NCBI RefSeq assembly: GCF_003054965.1
Contig: NZ_MIES01000033.1
Location: forward strand, 1,550,001 to 1,614,000
Reading direction: 5' to 3'
Source: Saccharospirillum sp. MSK14-1
GTDB lineage: Bacteria > Pseudomonadota > Gammaproteobacteria > Pseudomonadales > Natronospirillaceae
DNA: 64,000 nucleotides
Below the pieces are notes generated by a model. It saw only the letters and a list, made by a program, of their open reading frames with translations, ran no database searches and was not told the origin of the DNA. Below, in pieces: positions 9,222 through 17,148 of the stretch; position 1 is the first letter of the stretch; the number at the start of each line of letters is the position of its first letter. The translations under genes and the position numbers were made by a program.

Positions 9222-9339
9222 GGCGGCGGCAGTCTACCGTCTGGGTTAGCGCTGGCAAGTAGGCGGTTGGATGTCATTGCCAATGCACCAAAAAAAGGCA
9301 CAATAGCCTCCCTTTTTTATTGGACCTGCGGAGGTCGCC

Positions 9340-10752
9340 TTGGATCAGGATCACCAACCCTCGCCCGATACTCGGGCTGGCCTGATCAGCACCACGCTGA
9401 CGGAATGGAAAACCCTGTCGATTCTCGGCGGCCCGATTCTGATCGCCCAATTGGCGTTAATGGCCAATGGCGTCATCGATACGGTAATGGCCGGCCACGC
9501 CAGCGCCGAAGATTTGTCCGGCGTTGGCATTGGCGCCAGTCTGTGGACGCCGCTGTTTCTGTTCTTCGCCGGTGCCTTAAGCGCCCTTCAGCCGATTATT
9601 TCCGGTCATCGAGGCAGTGCAACGATCGATCGTATAATGCCGATCACCTGGCAGGGCCTGTACGTAGCGATGGTCGCCAGCGTCATCATGGTGTTTGTGC
9701 TTGGCCGGGTTCAGCCGTTTTTGGAATGGCGTCAACTCGAACCGGTGACCTCCGGTATCACACTGGGTTATCTACAAGCCTTTGTCTGGGGCGTACCCGC
9801 CATGCTCGCGCTGGTCGCCTTACGCGGACTGACCGACGGCCTGGGGCACACCAAAGTCTTTATGGTGTTCTCGCTCATCAGCGCGGCCGTCAACCTGCCG
9901 CTGAACTACATTTTTATTTACGGCAAGCTGGGATTGCCTGCCTTTGGCGGTGTGGGTTGTGGCTGGGCGACGGCGATTTCCAACTGGCTCGCGTTGATCG
10001 CTTTGCTGCTCTATCTGCAGCGCAGCAAAACCTATCGCGCCTTTCATTTAATTCAGGACTGGGCCGCGCCTAATCTGGCCGACTTAAAATATTTGCTGAC
10101 GCTGGGCATTCCGATTGGTTTTACCATCTTTGTCGAAGTCAGCATGTTTGCCGTCATTGCGTTGTTCTTGGTGCCACTCGGCCCTGTCGTCGTGGCGGGA
10201 CACCAAATCGCTCTGAACGTCATTTCGCTGATCTTTATGGTGCCATTGAGCATGGGTATGGCACTGACGCTGCGGATCAGCTTTTTAATCGGCGCTCGTC
10301 AAATTGAAACGGCACACCTGGTTGCCCGCTCAACACTGATTTTGGCGCTGGCAATCGCTCTGCTGTACGCGGCGGGTCTATACGCAACCGCACCCTGGAT
10401 CGCCACACTCTATACTGGTGAGGCGGATGTTCAGGCTGTCACCACACGGCTGCTGGCGTTTGCGGCCCTCTTCCAGATTGCCGATGTGCTGCAGGTAACC
10501 TGCATCAGCGCGTTACGTGGCTATCGAGACACCCGCTTGCCGATGTACATCATGGTGTTGTCGTTCTGGGGTTTCTGTCTGCCCCTAGGCTATGTGCTGA
10601 CGTTCACCGACGTATTACTGCCCGCCATGGGCGCGGCCGGTTTTTGGATTGGCTTAACGGTGGGGTTGAGCTCTGCGGGCGTACTGTTGCTGACACGACT
10701 GTTCTGGTTCAGTCGGGCTCAGACTCAGTCTGCTTTCTTGCGCACCCAATAG
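9340..10752 (+). CDS. MATE-family multidrug/sodium antiporter (NorM type)
   Basis: A 470-residue membrane protein with about 12 hydrophobic helices in two MatE halves. It opens at a TTG (9340-9342) with GAGGT 4 bp upstream. The segments LANGVIDTVMAGHAS and GLTDGLGHTKVFM are typical of NorM-type MATE exporters, which use Na+ or H+ gradients to expel cationic drugs and dyes. The last 28 bp overlap the 3' end of tusA on the other strand. Substrate is unknown. Confidence 0.9.
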   Translation: MDQDHQPSPDTRAGLISTTLTEWKTLSILGGPILIAQLALMANGVIDTVMAGHASAEDLSGVGIGASLWTPLFLFFAGALSALQPIISGHRGSATIDRIMPITWQGLYVAMVASVIMVFVLGRVQPFLEWRQLEPVTSGITLGYLQAFVWGVPAMLALVALRGLTDGLGHTKVFMVFSLISAAVNLPLNYIFIYGKLGLPAFGGVGCGWATAISNWLALIALLLYLQRSKTYRAFHLIQDWAAPNLADLKYLLTLGIPIGFTIFVEVSMFAVIALFLVPLGPVVVAGHQIALNVISLIFMVPLSMGMALTLRISFLIGARQIETAHLVARSTLILALAIALLYAAGLYATAPWIATLYTGEADVQAVTTRLLAFAALFQIADVLQVTCISALRGYRDTRLPMYIMVLSFWGFCLPLGYVLTFTDVLLPAMGAAGFWIGLTVGLSSAGVLLLTRLFWFSRAQTQSAFLRTQ

Positions 10753-10967
10753 CGAAAATCATCACCGGCAATTTGCTGGTCGACCAATTGATGGCCCAGA
10801 AATTCACAAAACTGCGGGATATCACGCTGAGTGGCTGGATCGGTGGCTTCGATTAAAACGGTTTCACCGGCCGCCATCGCGCGGATCTGCTTGTGCAGCA
10901 TCATGACAGGCTCCGGGCAACGCAGTCCGCGCGTATCGAGTTCATGATCACTGTGATGGTCACTCAT
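10725..10967 (-). CDS. tusA: Sulfur-carrier protein TusA
   Basis: An 80-residue TusA/SirA protein. LDTRGLRCPEPVMMLHKQI carries the active Cys in the CPEP motif, which accepts persulfide from cysteine desulfurase and passes it on for 2-thiouridine synthesis. Its start overlaps the stop of rlmM by 4 bp (ATGA), so the two are translationally coupled. It runs into the convergent MATE gene. A second, more divergent TusA-like protein lies at 26510-26758. Confidence 0.93.
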   Translation of the reverse strand: MSDHHSDHELDTRGLRCPEPVMMLHKQIRAMAAGETVLIEATDPATQRDIPQFCEFLGHQLVDQQIAGDDFRYWVRKKAD

Positions 10968-12031
10968 GCTGTGGCCTCCAACGCCAGATAAAGGGTGATT
11001 TCTTCGCGGTCGAAATACAGCTGACGCGCCTGCAATTGATAGCGTCGACCACTCAGGCGCTGTTCTATACGCGCGCGGATATCGCTCCAGCTGGCCCAGC
11101 GCTGTTTCATCGGCAGTTTCAGATTGAAGATGGCTTGTCGCGCCCAGCCGTTTTCTAACCAGTCGAGCATGCGTTCAGCCACCCGAGATGGCTGTTCCAC
11201 CATATCACACACCAGCCAATCGACCGGGTACTCCGGCTGCCAGCGAAAACCATCGGCACGATGATGCGTCACCTGGCCAGTGGCCATCAGGTCATCATTC
11301 ATCGGGCCATTGTCGATGGCATCGACGTGCAACCCCCGACGCACCAACTGCCAGGTCCAGCCGCCTGGCGCCGCGCCCAGGTCGACCGCCGTGTGATCGT
11401 TACCCACCTGCTCACGCCAGTCAGTGCCCAGAAACACCTGAAACGCCTCTTCGAGTTTGAGGGTCGACCGGCTCGGTGCGGTACTGGGAAATTTCAGACG
11501 CGCAACGCCCATAGACCAGGCCGGACGCATCGCTGGTCGATCAATACCCAGCCAGACACGGCCTGAATCGGGAAAGAATGCATGCAAGGCGGGACGCGCA
11601 GCCTTGTCTTTAGGCAATAACACATTCTCGCTGCGCAACGCCTGACGCAATGGATGCACGAACTTACCCGCAAAACGCGCCGTCGCGCGGTAAGCATCAC
11701 CTTCGGCTGTATCGCAAAACAACTGGCCCAAAGTGGCGGATTCGCGACCCAAGGTTGAGTGCAACGCATCAATGATGGGCGTGATGCGATCGGCCGCCGG
11801 CAAGGCGTCGATCGTGGTCAACACGGGCCAGACTTCACGAGCGAAAACCAAGGGGGAGAGCTCAGCATAGAGTGCGTCAGCCGTGGCGCACTCAAAGCGG
11901 ATAAATCCAGAATCGGCCTCCAGACGCGCCCAGCCAGTGTGGCCGAGTTCGGCCGCCACCGCGGTAATTTCCGCCAAGCATTCTTTTTCGAAGCCCGGAC
12001 GACACAGCAGTAATAAGGCTTGGCTGACCAT
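10964..12031 (-). CDS. rlmM: 23S rRNA 2'-O-ribose C2498 methyltransferase RlmM
   Basis: This encodes 355 residues. The start at 12029-12031 gives MVSQALLLLCRPGFEKECLAEI, matching the RlmM family start CRPGFEKEC. It has an N-terminal THUMP-like region and a C-terminal Rossmann methyltransferase with SAM motif VDLGAAPGGWTWQLV and the catalytic K-D-K-E tetrad region (DWLVCDMVEQP, FNLKLPMKQRW). It modifies C2498 of 23S rRNA. Its ATG shares one base with the TGA of the hydrolase upstream (TGATG) and tusA follows with a 4-bp overlap. Confidence 0.95.
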   Translation of the reverse strand: MVSQALLLLCRPGFEKECLAEITAVAAELGHTGWARLEADSGFIRFECATADALYAELSPLVFAREVWPVLTTIDALPAADRITPIIDALHSTLGRESATLGQLFCDTAEGDAYRATARFAGKFVHPLRQALRSENVLLPKDKAARPALHAFFPDSGRVWLGIDRPAMRPAWSMGVARLKFPSTAPSRSTLKLEEAFQVFLGTDWREQVGNDHTAVDLGAAPGGWTWQLVRRGLHVDAIDNGPMNDDLMATGQVTHHRADGFRWQPEYPVDWLVCDMVEQPSRVAERMLDWLENGWARQAIFNLKLPMKQRWASWSDIRARIEQRLSGRRYQLQARQLYFDREEITLYLALEATA

Positions 12032-12996
12032 CAGATCAACGCCTGGGCAAAAGCACGCGCCCGCTTTTCGGACCAAAGCGGCTGGTTCAGGCGCCAGCGG
12101 ATAAAGCCGCAATGCCCCCCGCGTGGCGGCGTTTCGAACAGCAACTGAGCCGAAGCATCGGACGGCCGGATGTAACAACCGTCCGCCAGGAAGGGATCAT
12201 TCAGAGCGTTGACGACCAGCGTCGGCCGTTGCAGGCGGCTGAGCACCGCTCGCGATGAACAACGCTGCCAGTAATCCTGAGCATCGTGAAAACCATGCAA
12301 CGGAGCTGTGTAGCGGTTATCGAAATCTTCAAAGGTACGCATTTGATCGTAGCCATCGAGGCTGACCAACTGGGGAAAATGTTCCGCCTTGTCAGCAACC
12401 TTAACGCGCAAATCTTTCAGAAACCGGCGCATATAAATGGTTTGCGCTGGCTTGGCCAATTGCTCCGCACAGGCGGCCAGATCAAGCGGGACACTGAACC
12501 CCACACCACCGATGACTTCCGGTTCCAGATCGGGTTCTGCCAGGGTCAATACCGTCTGGTTACCGCCCATGCTGAAACCCACCAGGAAGATACGCTGAAA
12601 GCCGCGTTCAATTCCCAGCCGGATAACCGCACGCAAATCCTCTATGGCTCCGCTGTGATAGAACCGCGGCAGCCGGTTGAGTTCGCCGCCGCAGCTGCGG
12701 AAATTCCAGGCGTAGACATGCCAGCCAGCATCGTGAAAATGACGCGCCATGCCTTGCATATAAGCCCGGTGACTGTTGCCTTCCAGGCCATGACTGAGAA
12801 TGACCAGAGGGGCCTCATCTTGCTTTGCGGGCAACTCATCGATCAACAGGAAATCGCCGTCATCCAGCTCCAGCCGCTGGCGCTGATACGGCACGCTGAC
12901 GCGGCGCATCACAGAAGGGACAATGGATTGCAGATGGCCATTGGACAAACCCAGACCAGCCACATAAGAAGAATATTCGAGATCGTCGTGCGTCAC
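12031..12996 (-). CDS. YheT-family alpha/beta hydrolase
   Basis: This encodes 321 residues. It has the family start NGHLQSIVPS, the oxyanion-region motif HGLEG, the nucleophile elbow GFSMGGNQ (Ser), Asp in NALNDPF and His in GGHCGF, so the triad is complete. The family acts on esters or lipid-like substrates; the physiological substrate is not known. It is the first gene of a three-gene minus-strand unit with rlmM and tusA, joined by a TGATG overlap. Confidence 0.88.
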   Translation of the reverse strand: MTHDDLEYSSYVAGLGLSNGHLQSIVPSVMRRVSVPYQRQRLELDDGDFLLIDELPAKQDEAPLVILSHGLEGNSHRAYMQGMARHFHDAGWHVYAWNFRSCGGELNRLPRFYHSGAIEDLRAVIRLGIERGFQRIFLVGFSMGGNQTVLTLAEPDLEPEVIGGVGFSVPLDLAACAEQLAKPAQTIYMRRFLKDLRVKVADKAEHFPQLVSLDGYDQMRTFEDFDNRYTAPLHGFHDAQDYWQRCSSRAVLSRLQRPTLVVNALNDPFLADGCYIRPSDASAQLLFETPPRGGHCGFIRWRLNQPLWSEKRARAFAQALI

Positions 12997-13137
12997 AGCC
13001 TTAAAACCTCTGCCAAAGCGCTCGGGACTCTTAATCGCAACCGGAATAAGCAGTCCGGCGACCCAATGTCGATTGAGTCAAGAGTCCCGGGCGGCGTGAG
13101 GCCGGGCATTCTACGCAAAGCGAGGCAGGCGCGCCAC

Positions 13138-13245
13138 TCAACTGCCGAGTGCGCGCATCAATCCGTAGCCGATCAGCATTAAGGACGCCAGCACAAAGCC
13201 GGTATAGCGTATTTGCTGGCACCGGCGGCAAGGTTTCTTAGCCAT
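13138..13245 (-). CDS. 35-residue membrane microprotein, coupled to the gene upstream
   Basis: The product starts MAKKPCRRCQQIRYTGF, with a CxxC pair (Cys6, Cys9) and one hydrophobic helix (about residues 16-31), ending ALGS. The ATG (13243-13245) shares one base with the TGA of the upstream membrane gene in a TGATG junction, the same coupling used by the hydrolase and rlmM. That junction, the basic N-terminus and the clean helix make it a credible gene although it is very short. I do not recognise a family; the CxxC could bind metal or form a disulfide. No later gene follows before the hydrolase promoter region. Confidence 0.6.
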   Translation of the reverse strand: MAKKPCRRCQQIRYTGFVLASLMLIGYGLMRALGS

Positions 13246-13787
13246 CAGGCAGACTTACGAGCCGGCGGCATATAGCGGCTGCTGAGGTTGTCAAAAAAGC
13301 TTTCACGCAACTGTGATATCTCCTTTTTAACTTCATCGATGACGTGCATTTCGTCACCACTGAATTGCTGTTTCTCAGCATGGACCTGACGGCGGAGGTT
13401 AACAATCTTAGAGCCGTAAATGCGCAGCGTGCGTTCCAGCTTCTTTTCACCCAAGAGCAACAAGGTGCTTTCGGCTTCCGTCAGCTCACGGAAAACGTCC
13501 ACCAACTCCTGACCGACCCGAGCCATCTCTTCGCGGCGGGTACGCGGCCATTGCTGACCATAGCGAGTGAACTCGGTGGCCAGACCTAGGTACTGCTGAT
13601 AGACGTGATGAACCCGCCCTACATTGGCTGCTACCCGTTCCAGCAGTTCACGGCGCTTGCGCACATCCTCGACAATTTTCTGGTCCAGAGTGCGATGGCG
13701 ACGCAAGTAGAGCCAAAATATCAGCGCACTGATCAGCACACCGCCGGCAATTTTGACACCGGTATCGATCATTTCCAGCGTAATCAT
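13245..13787 (-). CDS. Membrane-anchored coiled-coil protein of unknown function
   Basis: This encodes 180 residues from the ATG at 13785-13787, preceded by GAGGAAACC; longer in-frame starts lack a ribosome site. One N-terminal membrane helix (about 8-25, VKIAGGVLISALIFWLYL) is followed by a highly charged, helical cytoplasmic region (about 28-170) with heptad-like patterns. I recognise no catalytic motif. It is coupled to the 35-residue membrane protein. Divergent to it lies the tRNA-Asn promoter. Confidence 0.75.
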   Translation of the reverse strand: MITLEMIDTGVKIAGGVLISALIFWLYLRRHRTLDQKIVEDVRKRRELLERVAANVGRVHHVYQQYLGLATEFTRYGQQWPRTRREEMARVGQELVDVFRELTEAESTLLLLGEKKLERTLRIYGSKIVNLRRQVHAEKQQFSGDEMHVIDEVKKEISQLRESFFDNLSSRYMPPARKSA

Positions 13788-13975
13788 GGTTTCCTCGTTA
13801 TTTTTTTGACGCTTTGCAGCCCAACACCCTCCTTCAGCAGTTTTCGTGCCCATTTTTAGTAGGGACGCTCGTTTTCTTCGGAGCGCCTGACTATGACGGT
13901 GGTCAGTCGCTCTTTTGCACGATCCAATGACAAATCACATAGCCAAAAACTCTAAAAAAAACAAAGGCCTAACGC

Positions 13976-14003
13976 TTGACACTAAAGAAGCATCCTCTAG
14001 AAT
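13976..14003 (+). promoter_or_regulatory. Sigma-70 promoter of the tRNA-Asn pair
   Basis: A consensus -35 TTGACA (13976-13981), 16-bp spacer and -10 TAGAAT (13998-14003), with a GC-rich discriminator (ACGCGCCG) and the first tRNA starting 20 bp later. The GC-rich discriminator is the pattern of stringently controlled stable-RNA promoters. Confidence 0.85.
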
Positions 14004-14022
14004 ACGCGCCGTTGTTCGTTGT

Positions 14023-14098
14023 TCCTCGATAGCTCAGTTGGTAGAGCAGTAGACTGTTAATCTATTGGTCGCAGGTTCGAGTCCTGCTCGAGGAGCCA
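14023..14098 (+). tRNA. tRNA-Asn (anticodon GTT), copy 1
   Basis: 76 nt with complete cloverleaf: acceptor TCCTCGA paired with TCGAGGA (14088-14094), D-arm AGCTCAGTTGGTAGAGC, anticodon GTT at 14056-14058, T-arm GGTTCGAGTCC and an encoded CCA. It is the first of two identical copies read from the promoter at 13976. Confidence 0.98.
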
Positions 14099-14109
14099 CA
14101 ACGCTATCT

Positions 14110-14185
14110 TCCTCGATAGCTCAGTTGGTAGAGCAGTAGACTGTTAATCTATTGGTCGCAGGTTCGAGTCCTGCTCGAGGAGCCA
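14110..14185 (+). tRNA. tRNA-Asn (anticodon GTT), copy 2
   Basis: Identical over all 76 nt to the copy at 14023-14098, 11 bp downstream, with encoded CCA. A strong intrinsic terminator follows about 40 bp later, so both genes form one transcript. Confidence 0.98.
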
Positions 14186-14225
14186 GATTTTCGACGGTCG
14201 AATGATGCTTCATTCGATCAGCGAT

Positions 14226-14260
14226 AAAAAAAGGGCGACCCAATGGGTCGCCCTTTTTTT
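14226..14260. terminator. Bidirectional intrinsic terminator
   Basis: A perfect 9-bp stem GGGCGACCC / GGGTCGCCC (14233-14241, 14245-14253) with loop AAT, flanked by an A-tract and a T-tract. It can end the tRNA-Asn transcript on the plus strand and the FKBP transcript on the minus strand. Confidence 0.95.
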
Positions 14261-14328
14261 ATGGATGCGGTATCAGGCCATTATCGGCCGATACAGCAGT
14301 CCGGCGAACCGGGCTGGCACATCAATAC

Positions 14329-15051
14329 TCACTCAGCGCTAACGACGTTGAGCAATTCGACTTCGAAGATCAGCGTGGAACCGGCTGGGATAGCACGGCT
14401 CGGGCTACGATCGCCATAAGCCAGTTCGGCCGGGATGTAGAATTTGTACTTATCGCCTTCGGTCATCAACTGCACGCCTTCGGTCCAACCGGCAATAACA
14501 TTACCCAGCGGGAACTCAACCGGCTCGCCACGCTCAACCGAGCTGTCAAAAACGGTGCCGTCCATCAAAGTGCCGTGATAGTGAACTTCCACGGTATCTT
14601 CAGCCGTCGGAGACACGCCACTGTCGGTTTCAGACAGCACTTCGTACTGCAAACCAGAGTCGGTCACGGTTACACCGTCTTTCTCTGCATTTTCAGCCAG
14701 GAATTCAGCACCTTCGGCTTTTGTTGCTTCCACTTCGGCTTGCTGCTCTGCCTGCATCTCAGCCATAGCGGCCTGTTGCTTCTGCTGCAGCGCCTGAACA
14801 GCCGTGTTGATCTGCTCTTCCGTCAACTCACTTTCTTCGCCTTCCATTGCGTCCTGAACGCCCGCGACCAGCGCATCAACGTCCAGTTCCAGACCCTGGG
14901 TCTGCTGCAGCAGATTGCTGGCAAAACCGAAGCCAATGCCATAGGAAGCGGCGGCTTCGTCAGTGTCCAGGTCTGCGGCCAGAACGGAGCCAGTGAGTGT
15001 CGCAACAGCAACACCGGCTACCAGATGTTTGCGTACATCGGTCAGTTGCAT
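14329..15051 (-). CDS. FKBP-type peptidyl-prolyl isomerase, exported (FkpA/Mip-like)
   Basis: This encodes 240 residues from the ATG at 15049-15051 (AAGGA upstream). A signal peptide ends about residue 25 (GSVLAADL). Then come the N-terminal helical dimerisation domain (about 27-115, SYGIGFGFASNLLQQTQG) and the C-terminal FKBP domain (about 130-240) with VEVHYHGTL, DGTVFDSS, GWTEGVQLM, ELAYG and IPAGSTLIFEVEL. Such proteins fold outer-membrane and periplasmic clients as V-shaped dimers. The 103-residue paralogue just upstream ends one base before this start. Confidence 0.93.
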   Translation of the reverse strand: MQLTDVRKHLVAGVAVATLTGSVLAADLDTDEAAASYGIGFGFASNLLQQTQGLELDVDALVAGVQDAMEGEESELTEEQINTAVQALQQKQQAAMAEMQAEQQAEVEATKAEGAEFLAENAEKDGVTVTDSGLQYEVLSETDSGVSPTAEDTVEVHYHGTLMDGTVFDSSVERGEPVEFPLGNVIAGWTEGVQLMTEGDKYKFYIPAELAYGDRSPSRAIPAGSTLIFEVELLNVVSAE

Positions 15052-15052
15052 C

Positions 15053-15364
15053 TTAGTTTCCTTCTTCTGGAGTCGACTGCTGCGCTTGCAGCTGTTGTTG
15101 CAAGGCTTCAATCGCGGCATTAATTTGCGCGTTGCTCAATTCGCTTTCTTCACCTGCCATGGCGGCTCGCAAACCGGCTTCGAGCGCTTCGGCATCCAGC
15201 TCAACACCCTGTGTTTGCTGAACCAGGCCGTTGGCAAAGCCATAACCAATTCCATAGGAGGCCATCGCCTCATCGGTGTCTAAGTCTTCTGCCAGAACGG
15301 GCGCGGTCAATGCTACAGCGATGACACCCGCGAAAAGAGGATTCTTCAGGCTTGTCAGTGACAT
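15053..15364 (-). CDS. Stand-alone FKBP N-terminal (dimerisation) domain protein
   Basis: This encodes 103 residues: a signal peptide (cleavage near VLAEDL), then only the helical domain that precedes the isomerase domain in FkpA/Mip proteins. DLDTDEAMASYGIGYGFANG and QTQGVELDAEAL align closely with the full-length FKBP encoded next. The protein ends in a Gln-rich tail where the paralogue continues into its isomerase domain. Its TAA is one base from the next ATG, so the two are coupled. Tandem duplication with loss of the catalytic half is the simplest origin. It might form heterodimers with the full-length protein; that is inference. Confidence 0.85.
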   Translation of the reverse strand: MSLTSLKNPLFAGVIAVALTAPVLAEDLDTDEAMASYGIGYGFANGLVQQTQGVELDAEALEAGLRAAMAGEESELSNAQINAAIEALQQQLQAQQSTPEEGN

Positions 15365-15472
15365 AAAAACATCCTGTCCGGGGAAGACCGTCGGCTAATG
15401 ATTAGGCCTGCTGCTGATCTTCCAGTATTGAGGAGGGTGTAAAAGCCCTCGCGTTCAGCTTTCGTTTAGCAA

Positions 15473-15505
15473 TAAAAAAGGCGCCGCCAACGAAAAGCGC
15501 GCGCC
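15473..15505 (-). terminator. Probable intrinsic terminator of the 15542-16996 gene
   Basis: On the minus strand GGCGC and GCGCC pair (5 bp, with further weak inner pairing) around a TTTTCGTT-containing loop, followed by TTTTTT. It lies about 40 bp past the stop of the membrane-protein gene. Confidence 0.6.
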
Positions 15506-15541
15506 AGTGTAACCTGATGAAAGCCGTCAACTCCACCGCGT

Positions 15542-16996
15542 TTACCGCGAATTGACTCCCATTTGCGAACGTTCTGTCGCATCAGATTTGTTTTGTGCCC
15601 GGTTACGACGCACCTGCCCAATCAGGTTTTCAAGCCACAGCGGCAGACTGATGACCAAGTCATAAACGGCCAACAATAAGGTCAGAAGCTGACTGACAAA
15701 ACTGGCGATCAACCGCGTCAGCAAAGACACCAAGCGTAAACACGCCACTAAAACATCGCCCAACAATACGCGACCATTCTCCACCCAACGCTCCAGCGGC
15801 ACGATGGCAAACATGAGCAAGAAGGTCAGTACCGGCCCTAACAACATGCGCGCCAACAAGGGTACGCCCTGGTCAATTTGAGGCGCTTCATAAACCACGA
15901 CCGGGTACGCAATTAACCGATGGTAAAGCTCCGGTACCGATTGCATGCGTTCATGCAGAAAGATCAGACCGGACTGACTGACGGCTAACATCACCAACAC
16001 CGACACGACCGACCACAACAACCAACGTCGGCGCCGATCATCTAAAAAACTGAAGGTGGCGAATATGCGGGTGATCTGCAACGACTCGAGCAACAAAGTC
16101 CCCAGTAAAGCAATCACCAAAACCACAGCCCAGGCCGATAAATCGGCTAACCCAACAGATGCCAACAGAGGCTCATCCAAAGCGGTGCTTTCAAACGCTG
16201 GACGGATCAGGCGGACATTCAACCAGCCAACCACACCCCAGGCGGACAGCAACAGGCTGGCGAGTACAAACTGACCCATGACAGAGATTCGCTGCAGTTT
16301 TTCGATGCGATCCGAATGACTGCGTAATGAGCGATACTGTCGATAATGCTGATCGATGTGCGCGGCCTGATTCAGCAGACCTCGCATACCACGCCCCACG
16401 TCTTCAACTTCATGATTCAGCTTGCGCCAATGCGGCATCATCGAGTGCAGCAGGCGATGGCGCTGCTGCATGCCACGGCGAAAATCTTCCAATGACTGCT
16501 CGTGCTGACGATGCAATTTGGACTCAAGATCGGTCAGCACCTTGGCCACGACCGGGTTACCGGCCTGAATTTCCCGCAAATGCACCACTTTATCGATGGC
16601 GTCGAGCCAATCAGGCGCGGGGGGTGGGGTCTCAGCGGTCCGATAGTAATCGTCTTCCAACTGGGCAATATGACGACTGATGGCCTGCTGTAAATCGGGG
16701 AACCGCGCCAGGTCACGCTCAACCAGACGTTTGACCTGATGAAAATGGCGCTCCAGACGACGTTCTTCCCGGCTGCGGCCAAGCTCCAGCAAGACTTCCC
16801 GGTTACGTAATCGAATCTGCTCAGCCAAGACCGCCAGGGACCGGCCATAAAGACGTAACACCGAGGTAATCAGGCGGGAAATGCGCTGCACCAGTCGATG
16901 TACAGGCTGACGCGCTGCGTACAGCAGCACCAAAGCCAGCACGAATATCACCAGCGCCGACCACAACGGCGCGTCGGGTATGATCATCCAGTTCAC
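15542..16996 (-). CDS. Multi-pass membrane protein with long coiled coil, unknown function
   Basis: This encodes 484 residues from a GTG at 16994-16996, favoured by AGAGGT upstream; the ATG three codons in is the alternative. One helix near the N-terminus (about 11-28) is followed by a long charged helical region (about 40-240, rich in Arg, Glu, Gln and Leu), then about five more hydrophobic helices, and an Arg/Asn-rich tail. No catalytic motif is visible. The layout suggests a membrane scaffold or sensor, but I recognise no family. It is divergent from the lipoprotein gene at 17149. Confidence 0.75.
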   Translation of the reverse strand: MNWMIIPDAPLWSALVIFVLALVLLYAARQPVHRLVQRISRLITSVLRLYGRSLAVLAEQIRLRNREVLLELGRSREERRLERHFHQVKRLVERDLARFPDLQQAISRHIAQLEDDYYRTAETPPPAPDWLDAIDKVVHLREIQAGNPVVAKVLTDLESKLHRQHEQSLEDFRRGMQQRHRLLHSMMPHWRKLNHEVEDVGRGMRGLLNQAAHIDQHYRQYRSLRSHSDRIEKLQRISVMGQFVLASLLLSAWGVVGWLNVRLIRPAFESTALDEPLLASVGLADLSAWAVVLVIALLGTLLLESLQITRIFATFSFLDDRRRRWLLWSVVSVLVMLAVSQSGLIFLHERMQSVPELYHRLIAYPVVVYEAPQIDQGVPLLARMLLGPVLTFLLMFAIVPLERWVENGRVLLGDVLVACLRLVSLLTRLIASFVSQLLTLLLAVYDLVISLPLWLENLIGQVRRNRAQNKSDATERSQMGVNSR

Positions 16997-17148
16997 AAGG
17001 GACCTCTTCGGGAACAGCCTAAGCCCGATTCCGGCCGGGGCCGGGCCTGGTTCACAGTGTAGCTGAAAAGGGCCCTCCGGTGCGATGCACAAACTCAAGT
17101 TAAGCGCCAACAGACCGATCTATAAGACAACCGTTGTTGAGGTTAAAC

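Noticed and set aside
8931-10073. Long plus-strand frame crossing epmC and the start of the MATE gene
   Set aside because: It lies opposite or out of frame with two clear genes and has no protein-like character.
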